A stretch of DNA of 43,334 nucleotides, from positions 1-43,334 of the forward strand of contig CAJKQX010000010.1 in assembly GCA_905202125.1 (NCBI GenBank). The letters run 5' to 3'. The position numbers and the translations under genes are program-made. How positions within the stretch are numbered: position 1 is the first letter of the stretch; the number at the start of each line of letters is the position of its first letter. Origin of the DNA: an uncultured Prevotella sp. (GTDB lineage: Bacteria > Bacteroidota > Bacteroidia > Bacteroidales > Bacteroidaceae). Positions 31,781 to 41,332 of this stretch are shown here, piece by piece. A model generated the notes under the pieces. That model was not told the DNA's origin and searched no databases. It saw nothing but the letters and a program-made list of their open reading frames with translations.

Positions 31781-34603
31781 ATGAACGAATACATTGAAAT
31801 AAAAGGTGCGCGCGTAAATAATCTTAAGAATATAAGTTTAAAGATACCACGCAACAAATTTATTGCAATATCCGGAGTTTCCGGCTCCGGCAAATCATCT
31901 CTGGCCTTCGACACATTATATGCCGAAGGCCAGCGTCGCTATGTAGAGTCACTCTCATCATATGCCAGACAATATCTCGGACGAATGAGCAAACCGGAAT
32001 GCGATTTTATCAAAGGACTCCCACCGGCGATTGCCATTGAGCAGAAAGTAAACTCACGCAACCCGAGAAGTACCGTAGGCACGACCACCGAAATATATGA
32101 ATACCTACGAATGTTGTTTGCGAGAATAGGACACACATATTCTCCTATCAGTGGAAACGAGGTAAAAGTACATACCCCCGAGGATGTAATCAAATGTACG
32201 CAACAATATTCGACAGGAACCAAATTTGCAGTATTATCACCATTGAAGATTGCTGAAGATCGTTCGCTCACAAAGCAACTCGAAATGGAGATTCAGCAAG
32301 GATACTCGCGGTTGTGGTATAAAGGAGATTTCATGAGAATTGATGATGTCATCGGAAATGCAGAGATGATGAAAACCATTGATACTCATGATGTGTTTCT
32401 CCTCATCGACAGAATGAGTGTCAGCAATGATAATGATGCTATTTCGAGATTGTACGACTCCGTTGAAACCGCGTTTTACGAAGGCGACGGCAATTGCAGA
32501 ATAATTTTTCTGCCTTCGAATATCAGTTATGACTTTTCTGAAAGATTTGAGGCGGACGACATCACCTTTGTAAAACCGGATGACAATATGTTCTCATTCA
32601 ATTCTCCGGCAGGAGCTTGCCCTGTATGCGAAGGTTTTGGAAAAATCATGGGAATAGATGAAAAATTAGTAATACCAAATACAACACTAAGCGTATACGA
32701 AGGATGTGTGCAATGTTGGCACGGAGAGAAATTGGGAATATGGAAAGATGAATTCTGTCGTAGGGCAGCAAAAGACAAGTTTCCTATCTTCGAACATTAC
32801 TACAATCTCACAAGAGCGCAAAAGGATATGCTTTGGCATGGTCTGCCCTCAGAAAAGAAACTTGATAAGAAAGACAAAGTGTGTATCGATTCTTTTTTCC
32901 AGATGGTGAGCGAGAACCAATACAAGATACAATATAGAGTGTTGATGAGCAGATATCGGGGCAAAACCATTTGTCCTGAATGTCATGGCACCCGACTGAA
33001 AAAGGAAACCAACTATGTGAAGGTAGGAGGTAAAAGTATCTCCGAACTTGTGGAACTGACCATAGCCAATCTGAAAACATGGTTTGATAATCTGGAGCTT
33101 AACGAACACGACAAGGATGTTTCCAAACGATTGATGGTTGAGATAAACAATCGTCTTCAATTTCTTCTTGACGTAGGTTTGGGATACCTCACCCTCAATA
33201 GACCTGCAAATACACTGAGCGGAGGTGAAAGTCAACGCATCAATCTGACAACGTCTCTGAGTAGTTCGCTTGTAGGTTCAGTTTATATTCTCGACGAACC
33301 GAGTATCGGACTGCACAGTCGTGACACGGAAAAACTGATAAAAGTGCTCAGAGAATTGCAACAACTCAATAACACGGTGATTGTAGTCGAACATGATGAA
33401 GACATCTTGAGGGCGGCAGATTATATTATAGATGTAGGCCCGGACGCAGGCAGACATGGTGGAGAAATTGTTTTCAATGGCAACATATCAGATATTAGAA
33501 ATAATGCTGCCGAAAACGCCAAAAGCTACACAATAAAATATCTGACAGGTGAAGAAACAATACCCACTCCAACAAGTCATCGTCAATGGAAGGCCACAAT
33601 CGACATCAAGGGAGCACGAATGAACAATCTCAAAGGTATTGATGCGTCTTTTCCTTTAAACGTTTTGAATGTCATAACGGGTGTGAGTGGCTCAGGAAAA
33701 TCTTCTTTAGTAAGAGGCATACTGTATCCTGCCATTAAACGACATCTGAACGAAGTGGCCGATGCTCCCGGCGAATATACATCATTGGAAGGTTCGTGGG
33801 AAAGAATACAGCACATTGAACTTGTGGATCAGAATCCAATAGGCAAAAGCACAAGGTCAAATCCTGCAACATACGTCAAGGCTTATGACCAGATACGACA
33901 ATTGTTTGCCGACCAACCGCTTGCCAAACAGATGGGATTCTCCGCACAATATTTCTCATTCAATGCAGAGGGAGGTCGCTGTGAGGAATGCAAAGGAACG
34001 GGTGTAATAACCGTTGAAATGCAGTTTATGGCCGATCTCGAACTCGAATGCGACGCATGCCACGGCAAACGATTCAAACACGACATCCTCGACGTGAGAT
34101 TTCATGGGAAAAACATAAACGACGTTCTCGACATGACAGTGTCCGAAGCTATTGAATTCTTTGGTGAGCACAACCAAAAGATTATCGTCAAACGTCTCAA
34201 ACCGTTGGAAGATGTTGGTCTGGGATACATTAAATTAGGACAAAACTCATCGACCTTATCCGGTGGTGAGAACCAACGTGTAAAACTTGCCTATTTCATC
34301 GGACAGGAACGCAATGAACCCACACTATTTATCTTTGATGAACCGACAACCGGTCTCCACTTTCACGATATCAAAAAATTACTGGACGCATTTAATACAT
34401 TAATAGAAAAAGGACACAGCATAATTGTAATTGAGCATAATCTGGACGTCATCAAATGCGCCGATTATATCATAGACTTGGGACCGGATGGAGGAAACAA
34501 GGGCGGAAATATTGTATGTTGCGGTACACCGGAACAAATAGTACAATGCAAAGAAAGTGTTACAGGAAAGTATCTGAAAGAAAAACTCCGGAACTCACTA
34601 TGA
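31781..34603 (+). CDS. uvrA: Excinuclease ABC subunit A
   Basis: The 940-residue damage sensor of nucleotide excision repair has two ABC modules. The first Walker A is GVSGSGKSS (32-40) and the second lies near 635 (GVSGSGKSSLVRG); signature motifs are NTLSGGESQRI and STLSGGENQRV. Zinc-binding Cys clusters are visible in CPVCEGFGK, CPECHGTR, and CEECKGTG with CDACHGKRF. Full length. Its stop codon overlaps the start of the following glycosyltransferase gene (ATGA), a sign of translational coupling. Confidence 0.97.
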   Translation: MNEYIEIKGARVNNLKNISLKIPRNKFIAISGVSGSGKSSLAFDTLYAEGQRRYVESLSSYARQYLGRMSKPECDFIKGLPPAIAIEQKVNSRNPRSTVGTTTEIYEYLRMLFARIGHTYSPISGNEVKVHTPEDVIKCTQQYSTGTKFAVLSPLKIAEDRSLTKQLEMEIQQGYSRLWYKGDFMRIDDVIGNAEMMKTIDTHDVFLLIDRMSVSNDNDAISRLYDSVETAFYEGDGNCRIIFLPSNISYDFSERFEADDITFVKPDDNMFSFNSPAGACPVCEGFGKIMGIDEKLVIPNTTLSVYEGCVQCWHGEKLGIWKDEFCRRAAKDKFPIFEHYYNLTRAQKDMLWHGLPSEKKLDKKDKVCIDSFFQMVSENQYKIQYRVLMSRYRGKTICPECHGTRLKKETNYVKVGGKSISELVELTIANLKTWFDNLELNEHDKDVSKRLMVEINNRLQFLLDVGLGYLTLNRPANTLSGGESQRINLTTSLSSSLVGSVYILDEPSIGLHSRDTEKLIKVLRELQQLNNTVIVVEHDEDILRAADYIIDVGPDAGRHGGEIVFNGNISDIRNNAAENAKSYTIKYLTGEETIPTPTSHRQWKATIDIKGARMNNLKGIDASFPLNVLNVITGVSGSGKSSLVRGILYPAIKRHLNEVADAPGEYTSLEGSWERIQHIELVDQNPIGKSTRSNPATYVKAYDQIRQLFADQPLAKQMGFSAQYFSFNAEGGRCEECKGTGVITVEMQFMADLELECDACHGKRFKHDILDVRFHGKNINDVLDMTVSEAIEFFGEHNQKIIVKRLKPLEDVGLGYIKLGQNSSTLSGGENQRVKLAYFIGQERNEPTLFIFDEPTTGLHFHDIKKLLDAFNTLIEKGHSIIVIEHNLDVIKCADYIIDLGPDGGNKGGNIVCCGTPEQIVQCKESVTGKYLKEKLRNSL

Positions 34604-35496
34604 AAAAGGAATTATCTGTTCTTATTCCTGTTTACAACAAAAAATGTGGCATGCTGATAAATGAATTGTCACGTCAATTGAGCTCAATCGATAATCTCAA
34701 ATATGAAATTCTGATTATCGATGACGGCTCGACCGACCGCTCAATTATAGATGAAAACACAATTGAACTAAATAAAGTCGAACACTGCAAATACATTGTT
34801 CAAGAAGAAAACAGAGGAAGAGCAGCCACAAGAAATCTTTTGGGAAAACATGCCCAGAATCAATGGTTGCTCTTTCTTGACAGTGGCGTAGTAATAGACA
34901 ATCTTCATTTCATAAAATCATATCTAAACACTGAGCCGGAATACGAAGTTGTTTATGGAGGAATTAAAACCAACGAAAAGAATGTTGCGGGAAACTTAAG
35001 ATATCTGTATGAGAGAAAATATGAGCTTAAACATTCCGCACTCCAAAGATCACAAAGACCGTATCAAGCATTCCGTACTACAAATTTTATGATACGTAAA
35101 GATGTTTTCTGCCGCATTTTACTTAATCAGAAAATCACCACCTATGGATATGAAGATGTACTGTTTGGAAAAAGTCTTTATGACAATAATGTGAAAATAC
35201 TTCACATTGACAATGCTGTGAGATATATGGAATACGACAATAATGTCACATTCATGAGAAAAACAGAAGAGGCATTACACACTCTTTATTCATTGAAAGA
35301 TTCGTTAAGGGGTTATTCAAGAATAATCAGAATCAATGACCTGCTGACCTCATTGCATCTAAAGAATTTATTCCGGTCGATATTCAATTCTAAAAGAAAT
35401 GAATGGAGGGACAATCTGACATCAGACAATCCCTCACTTTTCCTTTTTAATTTATATCGAATAGGATATTTTATTTCAATAAGTAAGCACCCATAG
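34600..35496 (+). CDS. Glycosyltransferase family 2 protein
   Basis: The 298-residue cytoplasmic enzyme has the GT-A fold of family 2: LSVLIPVYNKKC at the N terminus, IIDDGSTDRSI as the nucleotide-sugar-binding segment, and LLFLDSGVVI in the place of the metal-binding DxD (here DSG, lacking the second Asp). The later YGYEDVLFGKSLYDNN contains the ED motif typical of the acceptor side. The frame is open from 34456, but that part overlaps uvrA out of frame; the ATG at 34600 overlaps the uvrA stop. Donor and acceptor sugars are unknown. Its 3' end overlaps the convergent metallo-hydrolase gene by 26 bp. Confidence 0.85.
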   Translation: MKKELSVLIPVYNKKCGMLINELSRQLSSIDNLKYEILIIDDGSTDRSIIDENTIELNKVEHCKYIVQEENRGRAATRNLLGKHAQNQWLLFLDSGVVIDNLHFIKSYLNTEPEYEVVYGGIKTNEKNVAGNLRYLYERKYELKHSALQRSQRPYQAFRTTNFMIRKDVFCRILLNQKITTYGYEDVLFGKSLYDNNVKILHIDNAVRYMEYDNNVTFMRKTEEALHTLYSLKDSLRGYSRIIRINDLLTSLHLKNLFRSIFNSKRNEWRDNLTSDNPSLFLFNLYRIGYFISISKHP

Positions 35497-36274
35497 GCAT
35501 GTTTCTTTTCAGCACATCCAGCTGAACGGTATTTCCAATATCCATTCCGGCTGCAATAAGTGTCTGCTCAACAGTTATTCTGGCCAATTCGGGATGATTG
35601 TTTTCTTCACTCAGATGACACAACCATATATATTTTAGTCTTGACGAAGCACTTTCGGCTATGACATCTGCACAATACTTATTGCACAAATGTCCGTTTC
35701 CACCGACTATTCTGTCTTTAAGATATTGTGGATAAGGACCTTTGAGCAGCATCTCCGCATCATAATTTGCCTCAATCACAAGATAGTCAGCCTCGCCCAC
35801 CATCTTCTTTATCTCCGGCGTGACGTGTCCTATATCCGTCATTATACAAAAGACAATTCCTTGATATTCAATTTTAAAACCAACATTGTCCATGCTATCA
35901 TGCGGCACATCAAAAGGCATGATATTGAATTCGCCTAAAATAAAAGGAGTGTTCTTGGAAATTATCTTCTTAAACTGTGATTGTACTTTATGACGCACAC
36001 AGTAATTCTTGCTTATACCATAATGTACTGATTCTGTGGCATAAACCGGCAAATTATATTCGTAGCTTAAAGCACCAACAGATTTCACATGGTCAGCATG
36101 ATCATGTGTGATGATTATATTATGTAATGTCTGAAATGACAATCCGTACTCGCGGAAATATTTTTTTATATTGCGGATACCTAATCCGACATCTATCATC
36201 AAGCCTTCATTTTCGGTAAAAAGATAATAACAATTGCCACTACTTCCACTACCAAAAGATATAAAATTGAGCAT
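35471..36274 (-). CDS. Metallo-beta-lactamase fold hydrolase (YycJ/WalJ-like)
   Basis: The 267-residue protein starts MLNFISFGSGSSGNCYYL, typical of the YycJ-like group, and has the metal-binding HxHxDH as THDHADH (His57, His59, Asp61, His62), with later ligands in FDVPHDSMDN, CIMTDIGHVT and WLCHLSEENNH. Members are predicted nucleases or phosphodiesterases; the reaction in Bacteroidota is not settled. It is transcribed from a consensus promoter just upstream and runs convergently into the glycosyltransferase gene, overlapping its last 26 bases. Confidence 0.88.
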   Translation of the reverse strand: MLNFISFGSGSSGNCYYLFTENEGLMIDVGLGIRNIKKYFREYGLSFQTLHNIIITHDHADHVKSVGALSYEYNLPVYATESVHYGISKNYCVRHKVQSQFKKIISKNTPFILGEFNIMPFDVPHDSMDNVGFKIEYQGIVFCIMTDIGHVTPEIKKMVGEADYLVIEANYDAEMLLKGPYPQYLKDRIVGGNGHLCNKYCADVIAESASSRLKYIWLCHLSEENNHPELARITVEQTLIAAGMDIGNTVQLDVLKRNMPMGAYLLK

Positions 36275-36292
36275 CTATGATTCTTTTTTATA

Positions 36293-36324
36293 CAAAAGTA
36301 TTAAAAAGACATGAAAGAAACAAA
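36293..36324 (-). promoter_or_regulatory. Promoter of the metallo-hydrolase
   Basis: Minus-strand TTTG (36324-36321), 20-bp spacer, TACTTTTG (36300-36293): a full consensus match, UTR about 15 nt. A divergent -7-like TATTTTTG lies at 36334-36341 for the lipoprotein gene. Confidence 0.7.
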
Positions 36325-36333
36325 GTATTTACC

Positions 36334-36341
36334 TATTTTTG
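36334..36341 (+). promoter_or_regulatory. -7 element of the lipoprotein gene
   Basis: TATTTTTG followed by C, 16 bp before the ATG at 36357. No TTTG lies at the expected -33 spacing, so the assignment rests on one box. Confidence 0.45.
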
Positions 36342-36356
36342 CAGTAGGTTTATACA

Positions 36357-36860
36357 ATGAAAGAAAAAATAATGAAAAGGAATTATATCTCAAATAATAT
36401 ATCATTGCAGCTCAAATGCTTGATACAGATAATCTCCATATCGATTCTTATTTCATCTTGCACGGCTTGTTCTGACAACGAGGAAGAGAAGATGATAACT
36501 GACAATGCTACTCTTTTCGGCAACAGTTATTTCAATTTCGAATATGCCAAAGCGATTGAATGCTGCACTCCGGAATCTGCAGTTTGGATCAGATATACTG
36601 TTTCCAATATTACCCAAGAGGATATCAACATCATCAATTCGAATGACAAGAATTCTAAATGTAAGATTAAAGACATCGCCTTCGAAAATGACTCAACAGC
36701 CATTGTGACTATGAACATAGAAAATATCTTCTGCGCAGACAGCATCGGTAAAGAAGGTCGATTCATACAATCTGCAGATATCAATCTGACATCGAAACTA
36801 AGAAACGGCAAGTGGAAAATTGCCTTGACCGAGACTTTGAATCTGAAGAACATTGAATAA
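36357..36860 (+). CDS. Small lipoprotein with acidic post-cysteine tract
   Basis: The 167-residue protein has a positively charged N terminus, a hydrophobic stretch (about 20-33) and Cys residues at ISSC and TAC. The second, followed directly by SDNEEEK, fits the Bacteroidota pattern in which an acidic tract just after the lipidated Cys directs export to the cell surface. The mature part (about 125 residues) has a small alpha/beta pattern ending in NGKWKIALTETLNLK, reminiscent of DUF4878/NTF2-like lipoproteins, though I cannot assign it firmly. An internal ATG at 36372 is an alternative start. Confidence 0.7.
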   Translation: MKEKIMKRNYISNNISLQLKCLIQIISISILISSCTACSDNEEEKMITDNATLFGNSYFNFEYAKAIECCTPESAVWIRYTVSNITQEDINIINSNDKNSKCKIKDIAFENDSTAIVTMNIENIFCADSIGKEGRFIQSADINLTSKLRNGKWKIALTETLNLKNIE

Positions 36861-36881
36861 AGATGTCGACAAACAGACAGT

Positions 36882-38066
36882 CTAAATCTTAAAACGGTGT
36901 TTCTTTCTTGCCTTTTGAGGTGAGACTATACCGGACGAACCCGGAAAACCAGTACCACCTTTTGCCTGTCGGCGATAATGCATCCATCGTTTCCGGATAC
37001 TCTCGACATAGTCCACAGTTTCTGTTCCTCGCATATATCCATGCTTGACAATGGGTTCCATATAAAAGCGTGAATCACTTAACTTTAAAACAAACTCCGA
37101 AACATCACTCCATTTGTAAGGATTACGCCCGTATTTTTTTGCCAAAGACATCGCGTCACGAATATGAAATGAACCGCCATTATAACTTGCCAAAATGAAA
37201 GATATTCTCTCGTCTGCATCCCTTATGTCCTGAAATTTGGCATTCAACATTTTAATATATCGTATCGCAGCCGACATGTTTTTTTCAGGATCATATATAT
37301 CCGATTGAGACAGCCCCACCTGTGCGGCTGTCGATGGCATAATCTGCATCAATCCACAGGCTCCGGCCCATGAATAAGCACGGGGGTCGAACGTAGACTC
37401 TTGATAACATTGAGCCGCAAGCAAGCGCCAGTCCCAACGAGCAAGCGGAGCATATTTGCGGAACAAATAATCATACTCAGATATTATTCCGGCTGATGCA
37501 TTCAACATCGGCGAATACACCCTGTGTTGTACGCGTTGCGGTGAATACATTCTGCTTTCTTCCCTTTTGATCAGTTTTACGATGGAAGGGCGATACCAAC
37601 AGTTGACAGAATCCGCCAACTCTATATTACTCTTATCGACAGCCCAAGATGTTTTGAGTGTATCCACATGATATCCGCAATACAATAAACGATTGTCAGT
37701 TTGTGGCATCTGATAGACAATGATATCCCCTTCACCGTTTTTGAGTCGATTTATCATGTCGTCGGTATCTTTACACACTTCCACACGCAACGATACTCCC
37801 AACTTATGTGCAAATTTCTCACACATAAGATATTGTGTACCCATTCGACGACCGTGATAATCAAAGTATGTATCCGGTCCGGTCAGAGTGAGCATTATGA
37901 GTTCCCCGTTACCCAAAATATCGGCCAACGAGAATTTGTCCGAAATCATCTCTGTGGTATCACTTGATATAGTATCTCCCCACGGGGCAACATTGTTCTT
38001 CTTGTGCTCAGCACAACCGACAATTGATAATATTGCAAATAATATGTATAAATATATCAAACGCAT
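36882..38066 (-). CDS. MltF-like membrane-bound lytic transglycosylase (lipoprotein)
   Basis: The 394-residue lipoprotein (lipobox LSIVGC, Cys18) combines an SBP_bac_3-like domain (about 50-190, including LLYCGYHVDTLKTSWAVDK) with a C-terminal SLT lysozyme-like domain (about 200-340). The catalytic Glu223 lies in CYQESTFDPRA and GLMQIMPS and AILASYNGG-like SFILASYNGG follow. Such enzymes cleave the MurNAc-GlcNAc bond of peptidoglycan to anhydro products from the outer membrane's inner face. A minus-strand TAATTTTG (38086-38079) just upstream may be its -7 box. It is divergent from hisG. Confidence 0.9.
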   Translation of the reverse strand: MRLIYLYILFAILSIVGCAEHKKNNVAPWGDTISSDTTEMISDKFSLADILGNGELIMLTLTGPDTYFDYHGRRMGTQYLMCEKFAHKLGVSLRVEVCKDTDDMINRLKNGEGDIIVYQMPQTDNRLLYCGYHVDTLKTSWAVDKSNIELADSVNCWYRPSIVKLIKREESRMYSPQRVQHRVYSPMLNASAGIISEYDYLFRKYAPLARWDWRLLAAQCYQESTFDPRAYSWAGACGLMQIMPSTAAQVGLSQSDIYDPEKNMSAAIRYIKMLNAKFQDIRDADERISFILASYNGGSFHIRDAMSLAKKYGRNPYKWSDVSEFVLKLSDSRFYMEPIVKHGYMRGTETVDYVESIRKRWMHYRRQAKGGTGFPGSSGIVSPQKARKKHRFKI

Positions 38067-38094
38067 ACAAAGTGATTACAAAATTACAACTTTT

Positions 38095-38126
38095 CTTGCA
38101 CAACTCCATAAAAAGGCCTATTTTTG
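38095..38126 (+). promoter_or_regulatory. Promoter of the his genes
   Basis: CTTG (38095-38098), 20-bp spacer, TATTTTTG (38119-38126), 27 bp before the hisG ATG at 38153. The UTR is too short for a his leader peptide, and no run of His codons is seen. Confidence 0.65.
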
Positions 38127-38152
38127 CTTATATTTTTATCAAAATTGTTTTT

Positions 38153-39007
38153 ATGCTACGTATTGCAGTACAATCAAAAGGACGTCTGTTTGACGATACA
38201 ATGAATTTGCTTGCCGAGGCCGACATCAAGGTCGGTACGAGCAAGCGTACATTATTAATCCAATCCGCAAACTTTCCATTGGAGATTCTCTTTCTCCGTG
38301 ATGATGATATTCCACAAAGTGTTGCCAACGGTGTTGCTGATATCGGTATTGTGGGAGAAAATGAAGTGATAGAAAGAGAAGAAAACGTTCAGATAATCTC
38401 CCGACTGGGTTTCAGCAAATGCAGATTGTCTTTGGCCATTCCCAAAGAATTCAAATATACAGGAATACAATGGTTCAATGGTCGACGAATAGCGACATCA
38501 TATCCTAACATTCTGAAGAAATATCTGAAAAAGAATGGCATCAATGCCGATATTCATGAAATCACGGGAAGCGTGGAGATTTGTCCCGGCATAGGTCTTG
38601 CCGATGGCATATTCGATATAGTAAGTTCGGGTAGCACACTGATTAGTAACAATCTGCGTGAGGTAGAAGTAGTGAAGGAGAGCGAGGCTCTGCTCATCGG
38701 AAATTGGAATATGGACGACGACAAACACGCGATACTCAATGAGATGCTTTTCCGTTTTGATGCAGTGCGCTCGGCCATAGACAAGAAATATGTCATGATG
38801 AATGCACCTAAAAACCGGATTAAAGATATAATTGCGGTCCTGCCGGGTATCAAGAGTCCCACCATCATCCCGTTGGCAGACGATGACTGGTGCTCCATAC
38901 ACACCGTTCTTGACGAACAACGTTTTTGGGAAATTATTGGAAAACTAAAGGAATTGGGAGCACAAGGCATTCTTGTAACTCCGATAGAAAAGATGATTTT
39001 ATTATGA
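38153..39007 (+). CDS. hisG: ATP phosphoribosyltransferase, long form
   Basis: The 284-residue enzyme joins ATP and PRPP in the first step of histidine synthesis. Motifs: RIAVQSKGRLFDDT, GIVGENEVIE, and the PRPP-binding EICPGIGLADGIFDIVSSGSTL region. The C-terminal domain (about 210-284, SPTIIPLADDDWCSIH) is the ACT-like regulatory part of the long form, so no HisZ partner is needed and feedback by histidine is expected. The frame extends upstream to 38024, but the promoter lies within that part and homology starts at MLRIAVQSKG. Its stop overlaps the hisD start (ATGA). Confidence 0.95.
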   Translation: MLRIAVQSKGRLFDDTMNLLAEADIKVGTSKRTLLIQSANFPLEILFLRDDDIPQSVANGVADIGIVGENEVIEREENVQIISRLGFSKCRLSLAIPKEFKYTGIQWFNGRRIATSYPNILKKYLKKNGINADIHEITGSVEICPGIGLADGIFDIVSSGSTLISNNLREVEVVKESEALLIGNWNMDDDKHAILNEMLFRFDAVRSAIDKKYVMMNAPKNRIKDIIAVLPGIKSPTIIPLADDDWCSIHTVLDEQRFWEIIGKLKELGAQGILVTPIEKMILL

Positions 39008-40290
39008 GAATAATCAAGAATCCCGCTCAAGACGCATTGAAAGAAATTCTGAAACGTCCTGTAATTGACGTTTCTCAACTCAATAATACCGTCGGGACTA
39101 TTTTGAAAGATATAAAACAGGGTGGAGACAAAGCAGTGCTGCATTACGAAAAAATTTTGGATAAGGTTGATCTCCACTCCCTTATGGTGAGTGATGAAGA
39201 AATTTATCAAGCACAATTTCTCATCAGCAACGAACTAAAGGAAGCAATACTCGCTGCTCATAAGAACATCCGGACATTTCATGAGGCCCAAAAGACGGAG
39301 GTTCACAAGATAGAAACCATGCCGGGCGTGACTTGCTGGCAGAAAAGCATCGCTATCGATAAGGTGGGATTGTACATTCCGGGCGGAACGGCACCACTCT
39401 TCTCCACCGTACTAATGCTTGCCACGCCTGCCAAGATTGCAGGATGCAAAGAAATAATATTGTGCTCACCACCCGACAAAGAGGGGAACATCAATCCGGC
39501 AATTCTTGTTGCCGCAAAGATTGCCGGAGTAGGCAAGATATTCAAGATAGGAGGTGCGCAAGCGATAGGAGCGATGGCTTACGGAACCGAAAGCACACCT
39601 AAAGTATACAAAATATTTGGCCCTGGAAATCAGTATGTTATGGCTGCAAAACAACAAGTCAGCATACAAGATGTGGCTATTGATATGCCGGCCGGTCCTT
39701 CCGAGGTATGTATTATAGCCGACGAAAGCGGAAATCCCGAATTCATTGCCGCGGATTTGTTGTCGCAAGCAGAGCATGGAGTCGACTCCCAAGTAGTACT
39801 TATCTGTTCATCCGAGGAGATAGTAGATAAAGTAAAAACCGAGATTGACAAACAATTGCACTCTCTGCATCGACGGGAAATAGCAGCTAAAGCATTAGAA
39901 AACAGTGTTATTATCATCGTCAACAACAATGATGAGGCCATGGATATCAGCAACGCATACGCTCCCGAACACCTTATTATCGCAACAAAAGATTATGAAA
40001 GTTTGTCCGAAAAAGTGATTAATGCCGGAAGCGTGTTCCTCGGTAAGTATGCATGTGAGAGTGCTGGCGATTATGCAAGCGGCACCAACCATACATTGCC
40101 AACCCACGGATATGCAACCGCATATAATGGCGTGAACCTTGACAGCTACATGCGCAAAATCACGTTCCAACATCTTACCAAAGAAGGTATCGCTTCCATT
40201 GGCCGTACTGTCGAAATCCTTGCGGAGAACGAACACCTGGCAGCCCACAAGAATGCAATGACTGTAAGATTGAACACTTTATCTGATTAG
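39004..40290 (+). CDS. hisD: Histidinol dehydrogenase
   Basis: The 428-residue zinc enzyme oxidises L-histidinol to histidine with two NAD. Visible are VGLYIPGGTAPLFSTVLMLA, GPGNQYVMAAKQ, DMPAGPSEVCIIAD, the zinc and base region LSQAEHGVDSQVVLI, YAPEHLI, and GDYASGTNHTLPTHGYA. Full length. The ATG at 39004 overlaps the hisG stop; a longer frame from 38926 lies within hisG and is rejected. Three bases separate its stop from hisC. Confidence 0.96.
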   Translation: MRIIKNPAQDALKEILKRPVIDVSQLNNTVGTILKDIKQGGDKAVLHYEKILDKVDLHSLMVSDEEIYQAQFLISNELKEAILAAHKNIRTFHEAQKTEVHKIETMPGVTCWQKSIAIDKVGLYIPGGTAPLFSTVLMLATPAKIAGCKEIILCSPPDKEGNINPAILVAAKIAGVGKIFKIGGAQAIGAMAYGTESTPKVYKIFGPGNQYVMAAKQQVSIQDVAIDMPAGPSEVCIIADESGNPEFIAADLLSQAEHGVDSQVVLICSSEEIVDKVKTEIDKQLHSLHRREIAAKALENSVIIIVNNNDEAMDISNAYAPEHLIIATKDYESLSEKVINAGSVFLGKYACESAGDYASGTNHTLPTHGYATAYNGVNLDSYMRKITFQHLTKEGIASIGRTVEILAENEHLAAHKNAMTVRLNTLSD

Positions 40291-40293
40291 GAA

Positions 40294-41328
40294 ATGAGAC
40301 CACTTAACCAACTTTTACGACCCAACATATTAAAACTGCAACCATACAGTTGTGCCCGGAATGAATACAGCGGAGGTGACGCCCATGTCTTTTTGGATGC
40401 TAACGAGAATCCGTACAACAATCCATACAATAGATATCCCGACCCTTTGCAGATTAAAGTCAAAGAGAAATTATCAAGGATAAAGAATGTCCGCCCCGAA
40501 CAGATATGTCTGGGCAACGGTAGCGACGAGATAATCGACTTGGCTTATCGCTGTTTTTGTATTCCCGGCGTTGACAATGTCGTAGCAATAGAACCCACGT
40601 ACGGTATGTACAAAGTGTGCGCCGAAATTAATGATGTGGAATATCGGCCGGTATTGTTGAATCAGGATTTTCAGCTGAATGCCGACAACATCTTGGCCGC
40701 ATGTGATGAGCATACCAAACTGATATGGATATGCACACCCAACAATCCGACTGGAAACAATCTTGACCGAGATCAGATAATAAGTGTGCTGGATAATTTC
40801 GACGGTATCGTTATCATCGATGAGGCATACTCCGATTTCAGCAAAATGTCACCGTTCAGACATGACATCAATAAATATAAGAACATGATTGTCATGAACA
40901 CCATGAGCAAAGCATGGGGATGTGCTGCTATCCGGTTGGGCATGGCTTTTGCACAGGAAGAAATCATCAATATATTTAATAAGGTGAAATATCCATACAA
41001 TGTCAACTCGTTGACACAAGACTATGTATTGGACATACTTGACGACACATTCGAAATAGAGAAATGGATAAAAACCATCATTCTTGAAAGAAACAGAATG
41101 ATAGATGCATTCCGCTTGTTACCATTTTGCAAAAAGGTTTACCCAACTGACGCCAATTTCTTTCTTGCAAAAGTGGACAACGCACAGTCAACATACGACT
41201 ATCTCATCGAGCACGGCATCATAGTTCGCAATCGTACAAACGTCTGTCTTTGCAACAATTGTCTGCGAATAACAATAGGCACAAAGACGGAAAACAACGA
41301 ACTCCTGTCTGCGCTGAGACAATACTAA
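40294..41328 (+). CDS. hisC: Histidinol-phosphate aminotransferase
   Basis: The 344-residue PLP enzyme converts imidazole acetol phosphate and glutamate to histidinol phosphate. Motifs: LDANENPY (34-41), LGNGSDEIID, CTPNNPTGN (148-155), IIDEAYSDFS, the PLP-binding Lys206 in TMSKAWG and RLGMAFA, and the C-terminal RITIGT. It is the third gene of hisGDC. hisB, the usual fourth gene in Bacteroidales, is absent from this window; instead a MITE-like element begins 12 bp after the stop. Confidence 0.96.
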   Translation: MRPLNQLLRPNILKLQPYSCARNEYSGGDAHVFLDANENPYNNPYNRYPDPLQIKVKEKLSRIKNVRPEQICLGNGSDEIIDLAYRCFCIPGVDNVVAIEPTYGMYKVCAEINDVEYRPVLLNQDFQLNADNILAACDEHTKLIWICTPNNPTGNNLDRDQIISVLDNFDGIVIIDEAYSDFSKMSPFRHDINKYKNMIVMNTMSKAWGCAAIRLGMAFAQEEIINIFNKVKYPYNVNSLTQDYVLDILDDTFEIEKWIKTIILERNRMIDAFRLLPFCKKVYPTDANFFLAKVDNAQSTYDYLIEHGIIVRNRTNVCLCNNCLRITIGTKTENNELLSALRQY

Positions 41329-41332
41329 TCTA

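Noticed and set aside
38024..38152. N-terminal extension of hisG
   Set aside because: The extension contains the his promoter and is not similar to HisG, so the start at 38153 was used.
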